Positions 1-6,079 of a stretch of DNA of 11,792 nucleotides are shown in pieces. Every line of letters begins with the position of its first letter. Positions within the stretch are counted from its first letter, which is position 1. Location of the stretch: positions 307,853 to 319,644 of the forward strand of contig CABIWW010000001.1 of assembly GCA_902362435.1 (NCBI GenBank), written 5' to 3'. The stretch is from Eubacteriaceae bacterium. Its GTDB lineage: Bacteria > Bacillota > Clostridia > Peptostreptococcales > Anaerovoracaceae. Below the pieces are notes generated by a model, which saw only the letters and a program-made list of their open reading frames with translations, made no database searches and was not told the DNA's origin. Made by a program: the position numbers and the translations under genes.

Positions 1-370
1 CTGAGGCGACTGAGGCCGGGCTCGTGTTTTCTCGTAGATCACCGGTCACGGCCGGAGCCGGTGCAGGTGCGCTCTCAGGCTCGGTGTCGGCTGTCTGGAT
101 AGATGAGGATGCCGGGCTTGCGCTCTCCTGATGAACGGCGCCTGCTGCCCGGAGCTCATCGCGGCGCCTGGAAGCACCGGCTGCATCGGCAGTGTCGTAA
201 TGATCGGCAGGGTCCGATATCGTGACTTCCGGTGATGTACCCGCATTTTCAGGCGCTATATTTTCCACAGGCACGTCGACATACTGCAGCTGATCCTGCC
301 CGGCCGAACTGTCGGGGAGGGGATTTCCCCCGCTTACGGGAATATTGTCATAAGGCGATATATTATTCAT
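1..370 (-). CDS. N-terminal fragment of an unrecognised protein with a disordered Pro/Ala/Glu-rich start (cut by the window edge)
   Basis: The ATG at 370 is preceded by a strong ribosome binding site (AAGGAGG, 9 bases before the start). The frame then stays open for 123 codons to the window edge, so the gene continues outside. The visible part begins MNNISPYDNIPVSGGNPLPD and is rich in Ala, Pro, Ser, Glu, Asp and Thr, with late Ala-Pro runs (SAPAPAPAV). It has no signal peptide, no membrane segment and no recognisable motif. This composition suggests a disordered acidic cytoplasmic N-terminus or linker ahead of a domain lying outside the window. Its upstream region holds a pair of perfect direct repeats and an inverted repeat, so it may have its own regulated promoter. 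The function cannot be stated. The reading frame and ribosome binding site make it a credible gene. Confidence 0.75.
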   Translation of the reverse strand, partial: MNNISPYDNIPVSGGNPLPDSSAGQDQLQYVDVPVENIAPENAGTSPEVTISDPADHYDTADAAGASRRRDELRAAGAVHQESASPASSSIQTADTEPESAPAPAPAVTGDLRENTSPASVAS

Positions 371-397
371 GTGTTGCGACCTCCTTGATGATGGCTG

Positions 398-447
398 ATA
401 TTATTTTTCTGATAAATAATATTCGCGAGGTCTGAGAAATATTCGCG
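398..447 (-). promoter_or_regulatory. Candidate regulated promoter region with paired direct repeats
   Basis: On the plus strand AATATTCGCG occurs perfectly at 418-427 and again at 438-447, exactly 20 bases apart (about two helical turns). A 9-base inverted repeat, ATATTATTT/AAATAATAT (398-406 and 414-422), overlaps the first copy. Read towards the gene starting at 370, TAATAT (398-403) can serve as a -10. The -35 position then reads GCGAAT, a poor match that lies inside the nearer direct repeat. This layout is typical of activator-dependent promoters, but the binding protein is unknown and the promoter is my inference. Confidence 0.45.
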
Positions 448-497
448 GACACGGCACAAAAAGTGTGGAACTGCGCAGGACAGTGCGCTTTTGCATG

Positions 498-529
498 AAA
501 AAAGCCTGCAGGCCGCGAGGCTGCAGACT
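498..529 (-). terminator. Second (distal) intrinsic terminator after the GntR gene
   Basis: On the minus strand AGTCTGCAG pairs with CTGCAGGCT (521-529 with 503-511, one mismatch) around a 9-base loop. It is followed by TTTTTT at 498-503. It lies just beyond another terminator, giving a tandem pair that should insulate the divergent-looking promoter region of the gene starting at 370. Confidence 0.7.
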
Positions 530-535
530 TTGCAT

Positions 536-572
536 AAAAAAACCGGGCAGATGCATGACGCAGTCTGTCCGG
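536..572 (-). terminator. First intrinsic terminator after the GntR gene
   Basis: On the minus strand CCGGACAGA (564-572) pairs fully, with one G-T pair, to TCTGCCCGG (543-551) around a 12-base loop. Seven T residues follow (536-542). It begins about 24 bases after the GntR stop codon, the position expected of the operon terminator. Confidence 0.85.
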
Positions 573-595
573 GTCGTGTCCGATGGTTCGGGATC

Positions 596-1273
596 TTAGT
601 CCGTGATGTTCTTTGGCTGGACATTTTCTCTGATGACGAGCTCTTTGAGTCTGGCGATATGAACGTCGGCTGCTTCTCTGGCCGCGTCGGCATTGCCGCT
701 TTCGATCGCGTCGAGTATCAGGCGGTGCTCCTCAGGCATGTTCTCCGCTCTCTTGAAGTCATCGTAATATATGTAACGAAATCTGAGAACGAGCTCCTGG
801 AGCTGCTCGATCATCTGCACGAGGATCTTGTTGTTGCATGACTCCACGATGATCCTGTGAAAGCGCGTGTCGTAAGTGATCATGTCCTCCATGTTTCCGT
901 CTGCGACCGCTCTGTTGTATTTCTCGGCAACTTCCTTGAGGTCATCCAGCTGTTCCGGCTGCATCCTCGAGGCTGCAAAGAAAGCTGCGAGACCTTCCAT
1001 GTTCTGGCGTACTTCGAGGATCTCCACCATGTCTTTCGTGGAAATCTGCGACGCGTATGCGCCTCTTCGCGGTTCGATCACCACGAGGCCTTCTTTTTCA
1101 AGCTTTCGGATGGCTTCGCGTATCGGTGTCCTGCTGACTCCGATCTGGTTGGCGAGTTCGACTTCCATCATTCTTGTTCCCGGTACGATCGCCCCTGTGA
1201 GTATCTGCATTTTCAGTTCTTCGTAAACCATTTCACGAAGCGGTTTATGGTTCTGGATATCAAAGTTCAACAT
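596..1273 (-). CDS. GntR-family transcriptional regulator, FadR/FCD subfamily
   Basis: This 225-residue DNA-binding regulator has an N-terminal winged helix-turn-helix (about residues 10-75) with the GntR-type recognition segment around VSRTPIREAIRKLEKEGL (46-63). The wing ends in PRRGAYAS. Residues 80-215 form an all-helical FCD ligand domain carrying the usual metal-site pattern: Asp135, His139, His183 and His205. Proteins of this class are dimeric and respond to small carboxylates, often with a bound metal; the effector cannot be read here. I chose the ATG at 1273 because AAGG lies 9 bases upstream. A TTG six bases earlier is too close to that site. The gene follows ispE by 53 bases on the same strand and ends at tandem terminators, so the two are probably one transcript. 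Whether it regulates isoprenoid genes is unknown. Confidence 0.93.
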   Translation of the reverse strand: MLNFDIQNHKPLREMVYEELKMQILTGAIVPGTRMMEVELANQIGVSRTPIREAIRKLEKEGLVVIEPRRGAYASQISTKDMVEILEVRQNMEGLAAFFAASRMQPEQLDDLKEVAEKYNRAVADGNMEDMITYDTRFHRIIVESCNNKILVQMIEQLQELVLRFRYIYYDDFKRAENMPEEHRLILDAIESGNADAAREAADVHIARLKELVIRENVQPKNITD

Positions 1274-1326
1274 AGTCAAAATCCTTTTCTAAATTATTTC
1301 TGTTTTTGTGCGGGTGCTGCTGCGAC

Positions 1327-2301
1327 TCACCATGTGGTCCGTGTCCAGAAGCTTTCTTTGTTGTCTCTGAGCATCTTGCGGCAGATCGTTCTGGATTCTT
1401 CTGCATCGCGGCACAGCCCGAAGACCGTAGGGCCGCTCCCGCTCATGAGCACGCTTCCCGGAGAGCACATTTTCTGCATTTTGTTCTTTGTATACATAAC
1501 TATAGGATAATGCTTTAATGTGTAGTTTTCAAGTACATTGATCATATTTTTTCGGATCAGAGCGGTGGAATTTGTAACGAGTCCGCAGATCAGCTCGTCA
1601 TTGTCGGGATGCTCGGGTATTGCGACGGAATCGATGCCCTGATAGACCTTTGCCGTGGAAACGCTGAGTGCCGGTTTGGAAAGCACGAGGTGGCTGCGCA
1701 GGCCTTTCAGCGGTCTGAGGTCGGTGCCGGTGCCGGTCGCCAGTGCACAGTGGCAGGCGAGCGGGTCTTTCGCAAAGTCGGGTTTGAGCGTCTTGTTTGC
1801 TGCAGCCTGGCCCATGATGCAGAACGGTACATCCGATCCGAGCTGTGCGCCTGTCCTGCACAGGTCTTCGAGGGTCAGATCGAGATCCCACAGTTTGCGG
1901 ACTGCATGTATCACCGCTGCCGCATTGCTGCTGCCGCCTGCGAGTCCTGCAGCTACAGGGATGCGCTTTTTTATATCTATTATGATCGTGCCTCGGCGGT
2001 CTCCTGCGTATTTTTCTGCCATGAGAGCCGCGGCCCTGTAGGCCAGGTTGCGTTCGTCTGTCGGCAGGAAGTATCTGTTCGTGGAAAGGCGGATCGCGAT
2101 CGGGTTTCCGTCGTTCTGCAGATCCGGCTGGCGCGTTTGGTGGCCGTTCTGCGGATCCCAGCGCACCATGATGTCGTCGCACAGAAGGATCTGCTGCATC
2201 ACCATTTCGACCTGGTGAAAACCGTTTTCGAGGACCCCCAGCACATCCAGGGAAAGATTGATTTTTGCATATGCTCTGAGCTGCACTTTTTTCAATGTCA
2301 T
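1327..2301 (-). CDS. ispE: 4-(cytidine 5'-diphospho)-2-C-methyl-D-erythritol kinase IspE
   Basis: This GHMP-family kinase phosphorylates CDP-methylerythritol in the cytoplasmic MEP pathway of isoprenoid synthesis. The product is 324 residues, slightly longer than the usual 280-310. Diagnostic features are AYAKINLSLDVLG near the N-terminus with catalytic Lys13, the ATP-binding glycine-rich motif PVAAGLAGGSSNAA (115-128), and LGSDVPF with catalytic Asp157. The third GHMP motif, VLMSGSGPTVFG, lies near the C-terminus. The ATG at 2301 has AAAGGAG only 3 bases upstream. A TTG at 2295, giving MKKVQLRAYAKINL, sits 9 bases from the same site and is a real alternative start. The gene lies between a terminator and the GntR gene 53 bases downstream. 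It indicates that this organism makes isoprenoids by the MEP route. Confidence 0.96.
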   Translation of the reverse strand: MTLKKVQLRAYAKINLSLDVLGVLENGFHQVEMVMQQILLCDDIMVRWDPQNGHQTRQPDLQNDGNPIAIRLSTNRYFLPTDERNLAYRAAALMAEKYAGDRRGTIIIDIKKRIPVAAGLAGGSSNAAAVIHAVRKLWDLDLTLEDLCRTGAQLGSDVPFCIMGQAAANKTLKPDFAKDPLACHCALATGTGTDLRPLKGLRSHLVLSKPALSVSTAKVYQGIDSVAIPEHPDNDELICGLVTNSTALIRKNMINVLENYTLKHYPIVMYTKNKMQKMCSPGSVLMSGSGPTVFGLCRDAEESRTICRKMLRDNKESFWTRTTW

Positions 2302-2329
2302 CGGCTCCTTTCGATCTCCCTGCGGCACT

Positions 2330-2345
2330 GCCGGCAGCAGCCGGC
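2330..2345. repeat. Small hairpin in the ispE leader
   Basis: GCCGGC occurs twice around AGCA (GCCGGCAGCAGCCGGC), forming a 6-base-pair GC stem. It lies between the upstream terminator and the ispE ribosome binding site. It may be a leader hairpin or simply chance in GC-rich sequence; no regulatory partner is visible. Confidence 0.3.
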
Positions 2346-2366
2346 ATGATCGAGGGGATATCAATG

Positions 2367-2395
2367 AAAAGGGTGAGCCGGAAGCTCACCCTTTA
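2367..2395 (-). terminator. Intrinsic terminator after the Big_5 membrane protein gene
   Basis: GGGTGAGC (2371-2378) and GCTCACCC (2384-2391) form a perfect 8-base-pair stem with a 5-base loop. The stem can be extended by A-T pairs on both sides, and on the minus strand TTTTCATT follows. It lies about 40 bases past the stop at 2436 and separates the tadA unit from ispE. Confidence 0.85.
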
Positions 2396-2435
2396 TTATT
2401 TCTGTAAATGATTTTCTGATACCGCTGCGTACAAG

Positions 2436-3332
2436 CTATTTTTTCTTGTTCTTGTTTTTCTGCTTGCCGCTCTGGTTCTTAGGGTTCGTGGTACCCTTGC
2501 TGCTGTGCTTCGGCGGTTCCGTTTTTTTCACTGTTACCTTGTAATCGCTTCCTGCTGCGGAAATCGGTTTTCTCACTGAGACTTTCTTGGTCGAAGCTGC
2601 TTTTTCTCTTTCGAGCTCCTCTGCCTCCCACTTGGCTTCTTTTTCTTTCTGTTTTGCGAGAGCCTCTGCCTGCTTGGCTTTTCTCTTCTGATCTTTTTCT
2701 ACGATCTCTTCTACGGATTTGCCTGTTCTCTTCGCTTCCTTATACGGATTCACAGTTTCAGGCTTGCCTTTCTTCTCCTGCTCTTTTTCAGCGGCTTTCT
2801 TTGCGCTGCGGCTTGTGAAGAATATCATTCCTACGATCATCACTACCATCATGATGGTGTAGACTCTGCTGGATTTTGCCTGGTCGAGTGTCTTGAAGCT
2901 GATAGTCTGCGTCTTACCGAGCTTTGTTCCGTCTGTTGCCTGCAGATCTTCATCGATCGTCAGCTTGTATTGTGTGTTGCCTTCTATCTTGATATCGGAG
3001 TCGATGGTGTCTGATACTACCATCACGAGACCGTCTTTCTGCTCTTTATGGCTGTAGTAAACCTTTACAGGTATTTTCTTGCCTTTCTTGTCTGTGAGTT
3101 TGAAAGCCTTGGTGTTGGACTCTCGGATGGCTTTTGATTCGGGCACCATCTCTTTGCTGAAGTAGAGCTTTACACTGAGGTTTTCCACTGAAACGCCCTT
3201 GGCCTTGTCTTCTGGAGTGGACGATTCGATCTTTAATCCTCCGTCAGCAGACTCGCTCGCAGCGAAGCTGGCAGGTGCAAACATGCACATTGTTATGATG
3301 ATCAGGCAGATCAGAGCCCCTATTCTTTTCAT
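2436..3332 (-). CDS. Membrane-anchored Ig-like (Big_5/SbsA-type) protein with a charged cytoplasmic tail; function unknown
   Basis: The 298-residue product starts with a signal peptide (MKRIGALICLIIITMCMFAP, likely cleaved after ASFA, residue 24). Residues 33-151 look like a bacterial Ig-like Big_5 fold: ESSTPEDKAKGVSVENLSVKLYFSKEM at the start, and YKLTIDEDLQATDG with a closing ISFKTLD strand at the end. A single membrane helix follows (about 157-173). The rest is an extremely Lys/Glu-rich segment of about 125 residues, helical at first and then a Ser/Lys/Asn-rich basic end (KQKNKNKKK). This implies an extracytoplasmic domain and a highly charged cytoplasmic tail. The ATG at 3332 has GGAGGAG 8 bases upstream and overlaps the tadA stop as ATGA, so the two are translationally coupled. 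I infer a cell-surface or envelope role but no specific function. Confidence 0.85.
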   Translation of the reverse strand: MKRIGALICLIIITMCMFAPASFAASESADGGLKIESSTPEDKAKGVSVENLSVKLYFSKEMVPESKAIRESNTKAFKLTDKKGKKIPVKVYYSHKEQKDGLVMVVSDTIDSDIKIEGNTQYKLTIDEDLQATDGTKLGKTQTISFKTLDQAKSSRVYTIMMVVMIVGMIFFTSRSAKKAAEKEQEKKGKPETVNPYKEAKRTGKSVEEIVEKDQKRKAKQAEALAKQKEKEAKWEAEELEREKAASTKKVSVRKPISAAGSDYKVTVKKTEPPKHSSKGTTNPKNQSGKQKNKNKKK

Positions 3333-3796
3333 TGCTGTTTCTCCTCCGATTTTTTTCTTCTTAACTGTTTGAAAAAGTCTTTCATAAGACCGGCGCATTC
3401 TTTCTGCATGAGGCCGGTTTCTATTTCTGTAAAATGATTGAGTCTGCGTTCCTGAGGGATGTTGAACACTGAGCCGCAGGCGCCTCCTTTGGGATCCATC
3501 GTCCCTATATAAAGTCTGCTGATGCGTGACCATACGATGGCTCCTGCGCACATGCTGCAGGGTTCGACTGTGACGAACATGGTGCAGTCAGGGAGTCTCC
3601 AGCCGCCCAGAGCAGCTGCCGCCTGTCTTATGGCGATCATTTCTGCGTGAGCTGTCGGATCCCTGCGGGATTCGGTTTCATTATGGCCTCTGCCGATGAT
3701 CTTTCCGCCGTGCACGATAACGGCTCCGACGGGGACTTCTCCCATGGCAGCAGCTTTTTTAGCCTCCTCAAGAGCTTCAAGCATATACTTTCTCAT
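3329..3796 (-). CDS. tadA: tRNA-specific adenosine-34 deaminase TadA
   Basis: TadA converts adenosine to inosine at the wobble position of tRNA-Arg(ACG), using a catalytic zinc. The 155-residue product has the cytidine-deaminase fold signature: TAHAEMIAI with zinc ligand His50 and proton-shuttling Glu52, and EPCSMCAGA with zinc ligands Cys80 and Cys83. Length and the C-terminal helix (ECAGLMKDFFKQLRRKK) match the family. I start it at the ATG at 3796 (MRKYMLEALEEA). A second in-frame ATG lies at 3784. Neither has a clear Shine-Dalgarno sequence, and the best promoter lies so close that translation may start near the 5' end of the message. The gene overlaps the downstream membrane protein gene by four bases. 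Confidence 0.94.
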   Translation of the reverse strand: MRKYMLEALEEAKKAAAMGEVPVGAVIVHGGKIIGRGHNETESRRDPTAHAEMIAIRQAAAALGGWRLPDCTMFVTVEPCSMCAGAIVWSRISRLYIGTMDPKGGACGSVFNIPQERRLNHFTEIETGLMQKECAGLMKDFFKQLRRKKSEEKQQ

Positions 3797-3808
3797 ATAC
3801 TTAACAAT

Positions 3809-3835
3809 AGTATCACATTTTGCCCGGCCTATCAA
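3809..3835 (-). promoter_or_regulatory. Candidate sigma-A promoter of tadA
   Basis: On the minus strand TTGATA (3830-3835) is followed after 15 bases by GATACT (3809-3814). An upstream TG makes it an extended -10 (TGTGATACT). The predicted transcription start near 3802 would leave only about six bases before the ATG at 3796, or about 18 before the ATG at 3784. The spacing is short of the ideal 17, so the call is moderate. Confidence 0.45.
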
Positions 3836-3840
3836 GGGTA

Positions 3841-3867
3841 TTTGCAAGGGGAGGCGCAATTTGCAAA
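3841..3867. repeat. Inverted repeat TTTGCAA/TTGCAAA upstream of the tadA promoter
   Basis: TTTGCAA (3841-3847) and its exact complement TTGCAAA (3861-3867) flank 13 bases, just upstream of the proposed -35. Centre-to-centre spacing is 20 bases. It could be an operator. A 7-base repeat of this composition could also arise by chance. Confidence 0.3.
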
Positions 3868-3873
3868 GGGCGG

Positions 3874-4788
3874 CTACGAATTACTGTCTGAGCTGCTGCG
3901 CGGGGTTTCTTCGATATGTCCGTTAAATCTGTTTATCGATGCGATCCAGTAGCCGTACGTTCTCTGACGACGTTCCTCAGTAGTCAGATTTTCAGACTGC
4001 ATGCCGTTTTGCATATCGATGATAGGCTGCCAGAAAACGAACCCTGACTTGCCGCTGTCTGGCTGCTCTTCAGGCAGGAAGCGGCCCGGAACGCCGAGGA
4101 AGTAATGGGTGTCCTGCCACCCGAAGAGGAAATGCCCGTATTTTTTCATCGGTGGTTCGGAGCCCGGCGAGATCATCGGGAAGAGGCTTACGTCGGTGAT
4201 CTTTTTCCAGACCGCGCCCGTGTAGTCGTCTGTGAACGGCTTGATGTCTGCGAAGCTGTTCTGTTTCTGCGCGATTTTGATGCAGCTGTCGAGCACGAAT
4301 CTGCTGTAAAACGGGCTGTAGTCGCGCGGCGTTTTCTTTGCGGCTGAAGTGCCGGTCGAGGTCTTCGCGATGGAGCGCGGAAAGGCGATGCTCCCTGACA
4401 TCACGGGGTGCAGGGCTTCACGCGGGTCGACCCGTGACATGGCTGCAACTATCACGTCCGAGCAGTCGCTGAGCGCCAGGCCCTGTCCGTTCATGTCGGC
4501 GGGATTGATCCGGAAACTGCCCTCGCCCGTGCCGTCCGGAGCAAGCGTGATATCGCCCGCCATATAATAGCAGCGTTTTTCTTTTTTCACTCCTGTGAAG
4601 ATCAGCTTGTAGGTGTATTCGCCGTGCGGGAAAACCTTGAGATTTTCAGCGGTCGCGGTGATGATGCCGCGGTCCCCGTCCGTCTGGAGCCTGATGTAGC
4701 CGTGGATGCCGGAGCCCGGATCGAGCGCGAATCTCCTGTTCTTTTCGCTAAGAACGACAGGGTTTTTAGTTGTATTTGTGAAATCCAT
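3874..4788 (-). CDS. Conserved Clostridia-type protein of unknown function
   Basis: The 304-residue product has no signal peptide or membrane helix, so it is probably cytoplasmic. The ATG at 4788 has an ideal ribosome binding site (AAGGAGG, 5 bases before the start). The first 120 residues look like a beta-rich domain (HGYIRLQTDGDRGIITATAE, YTYKLIFTGVKK, DITLAPDGTGEGSFRI). A Ser/Thr/Lys linker around 135-155 leads to a C-terminal domain with striking aromatic motifs: YGHFLFGWQDTHYFLGVPGR, then GFVFWQPI and YGYWIASINRFNGHI. From memory, that aromatic signature recurs in uncharacterised Clostridia proteins with a similar two-part layout. I cannot assign an activity. It is divergent from the CvpA-like gene, with 59 bases between the starts. 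Confidence 0.8.
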   Translation of the reverse strand: MDFTNTTKNPVVLSEKNRRFALDPGSGIHGYIRLQTDGDRGIITATAENLKVFPHGEYTYKLIFTGVKKEKRCYYMAGDITLAPDGTGEGSFRINPADMNGQGLALSDCSDVIVAAMSRVDPREALHPVMSGSIAFPRSIAKTSTGTSAAKKTPRDYSPFYSRFVLDSCIKIAQKQNSFADIKPFTDDYTGAVWKKITDVSLFPMISPGSEPPMKKYGHFLFGWQDTHYFLGVPGRFLPEEQPDSGKSGFVFWQPIIDMQNGMQSENLTTEERRQRTYGYWIASINRFNGHIEETPRSSSDSNS

Positions 4789-4798
4789 TGTGTCCTCC

Positions 4799-4827
4799 TT
4801 GTTTATTCCTGTTTTTTTTAGTAATAT
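4799..4827 (+). promoter_or_regulatory. Candidate promoter of the CvpA-family gene
   Basis: TTGTTT (4799-4804) and TAATAT (4822-4827) are spaced by 17 bases, including a run of eight T. The predicted start near 4834 would give a leader of about 14 bases that still contains the GAGGTG ribosome binding site. The minus-strand gene starting at 4788 must have its promoter in the same 59-base gap, so the two promoters probably overlap. Confidence 0.4.
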
Positions 4828-4847
4828 ATGAAAAGAGGTGAGGGGCT

Positions 4848-5486
4848 ATGATTTTAGACGTTATAATAATCATTATTCTGGTGCTGCCGATGGCGGTCGG
4901 GATGCGAAAAGGATTCATATATTCGTGCGTCCATGCTCTGAGCTGGTTCGCGGCTGCAGCTGCGGGCATTTTCATGAGCGGAGCCGTGAGCGACGCTCTG
5001 CGCGGCAGCTTTATCGGGACTGCGATCGCGGACGGATTTGCCAGGAAGATGGACAGCTCCGTCGATTCGCTGGAGGCCGCTGTCGACGGGATGCCGGAGA
5101 TCATCAGGGGCGGGCTCAGAGTCAGCGCAGAAGGCGCGTCTGACATCTTCGTCAATATGATGACCGCTACAGTGATCTCAGTGCTTGGCTTTGTGATCGT
5201 GGTGTTTTTTGTAAAGCTGGTGCTGCGCGTGCTGGTAAGGCCTGTTTCGAGGCGCGACCGTGGGTCGATCCTTTCCAAAGGGGACAAGCTTATGGGAATG
5301 GCGGCCGGAGCGCTGCAGGGGCTGTTTCTCGTGTTCCTTTTTCTGGCGTGTCTGATTCCTGTGATAGATTTTATGAGCGGCAGCGCGGCTGTTTCGGTGG
5401 TGAATATGCTGGACAGCTCTGTTATAGCGCGCTCGCTTTACGATAATAATCTGCTGCTGGTGATTACGGGCGGCTTCTTTTCGTGA
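4848..5486 (+). CDS. CvpA-family integral membrane protein
   Basis: The 212-residue product matches the CvpA (colicin V production protein) family in topology and opening motif: MILDVIIIIILVLPMAVGMR followed by KGFIYSCVHALSWFAAAAAG. Four hydrophobic segments are visible at about residues 2-19, 24-44, 104-128 and 149-175. A long soluble loop lies between the second and third (about 45-100). The start is supported by GAGGTGAGG just upstream. In other bacteria CvpA proteins have been linked to colicin V export and envelope stress tolerance, but their biochemical activity is unresolved and none is implied here. It is probably a single-gene transcript, as the flanking gene diverges and a long gene-free stretch follows. 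Confidence 0.82.
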   Translation: MILDVIIIIILVLPMAVGMRKGFIYSCVHALSWFAAAAAGIFMSGAVSDALRGSFIGTAIADGFARKMDSSVDSLEAAVDGMPEIIRGGLRVSAEGASDIFVNMMTATVISVLGFVIVVFFVKLVLRVLVRPVSRRDRGSILSKGDKLMGMAAGALQGLFLVFLFLACLIPVIDFMSGSAAVSVVNMLDSSVIARSLYDNNLLLVITGGFFS

Positions 5487-5587
5487 GTCTGAGGCGGATG
5501 TTTAAATATACATCACGCGTTCTCGTTATATTTCTTTTCTTCAAAACCCAGATTGTATGTTTTAGCCTTTTGCAGGTCGATTTTGTA

Positions 5588-5615
5588 ACAGTCGACTGTA
5601 TGTTTTTTGTACAAA
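5588..5615. repeat. Two adjacent perfect palindromes
   Basis: ACAGTCGACTGT (5588-5599) is a perfect 12-base palindrome. TTTGTACAAA (5606-5615) is a perfect 10-base palindrome; their centres are 17 bases apart. Both resemble dimer binding sites. No -10/-35 is evident right beside them, so their target is unclear. Confidence 0.5.
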
Positions 5616-5630
5616 TCTGCCTTGTTTTGT

Positions 5631-5663
5631 AAAGCGCAGACGTTCGCGCTCCCTGCGCTTTTG
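5631..5663 (+). terminator. Possible terminator downstream of the CvpA gene
   Basis: AAAGCGCAG (5631-5639) pairs perfectly with CTGCGCTTT (5653-5661) around a 13-base loop. Only four T residues follow the stem core, and it lies about 145 bases past the stop codon. It could be a weak terminator or a hairpin with another role. A second imperfect hairpin, starting GCTTTTGCA, follows directly at 5658-5680. Confidence 0.4.
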
Positions 5664-5711
5664 CACGATGCGAAAAAGCACTGTTTTTCTGGTTGAGGCA
5701 CAGGATTTCAT

Positions 5712-5755
5712 GAATATTTATGCATATTTCGACACAATTTGGAGCATAAATATTC
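5712..5755. repeat. 12-base perfect inverted repeat, possible operator
   Basis: GAATATTTATGC (5712-5723) and GCATAAATATTC (5744-5755) are exact complements separated by 20 bases, giving a 32-base centre-to-centre distance (about three helical turns). A related word, GAATATTT, recurs at 5900-5907 next to the TATAAT preceding the LuxR gene. It could bind two regulator dimers or form an RNA hairpin. Confidence 0.55.
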
Positions 5756-5899
5756 GTATGCATTTTGCCCGAAATTTCACTGTTACGAAAGGACACTGAT
5801 CTGCGTTGATTTCATACATTTGACATATTTTTACATCGTAAACGCATGCGGGTCAAAGGGCAAATCTCCTGCCGCGGTTCGCTTTTTCTGGCTTTTCAG

Positions 5900-5917
5900 G
5901 AATATTTGTCATATAAT
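5900..5917 (+). promoter_or_regulatory. Candidate promoter -10 region for the LuxR gene
   Basis: TATAAT at 5912-5917 is a perfect -10. The position 17 bases upstream reads TGGCTT, a poor -35, so an activator would be needed. GAATATTT (5900-5907) lies immediately upstream, where such an activator could bind. Transcription would start near 5924. Confidence 0.35.
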
Positions 5918-5991
5918 TTACAATACAGTGAAAATGTTTTGTTGCCGTTCACAGGGACAGATCACGGAGGCGGCAGATCAGGTGCACACTT

Positions 5992-6079
5992 GCGCATATG
6001 AATGCCGGGTGTGCTGTATGCGGCGGGCGTGATATGCACGCGCACATGTGAGTGCCGTGGATGCCGGATGCGGCAGGGA
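5992..6079. repeat. Imperfect tandem duplication in the LuxR leader
   Basis: A block starting GCGCATATG (5992) and ending ATGCGGCGGG (6018-6027) is echoed by one starting GCGCACATG (6040) and ending ATGCGGCAGG (6068-6077). The shared internal word TGCCG keeps the same order. ATGCCG/CGGCAT complements around 6088-6109 add potential stems. It looks like an old roughly 40-base duplication in a structured leader. Confidence 0.45.

Noticed and set aside
232..435. Plus-strand 67-codon frame over the leftmost gene
   Set aside because: It is antisense to a better-supported gene with a strong ribosome binding site, and it crosses that gene's promoter repeats.
1598..2389. Long minus-strand frame overlapping ispE
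   Set aside because: It is a frame shadow of ispE with Arg/Pro/Ser-rich random composition. The ispE frame carries all the kinase motifs.
5464..5796. Minus-strand frames in the long intergenic region (110 and 62 codons)
   Set aside because: Both start at GTG without ribosome binding sites. The longer one overlaps the end of the CvpA gene. Their compositions look random.
5820..5850. Perfect -35 word TTGACA at 5820-5825
   Set aside because: No acceptable -10 occurs at 15-19 bases downstream, so it is not called a promoter.
5739..6032. 97-codon plus-strand frame beginning at TTG
   Set aside because: It has no ribosome binding site at the TTG, runs across the inverted repeat and the promoter-like DNA, and has no recognisable protein features. 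Only its last 16 codons have a possible independent start.
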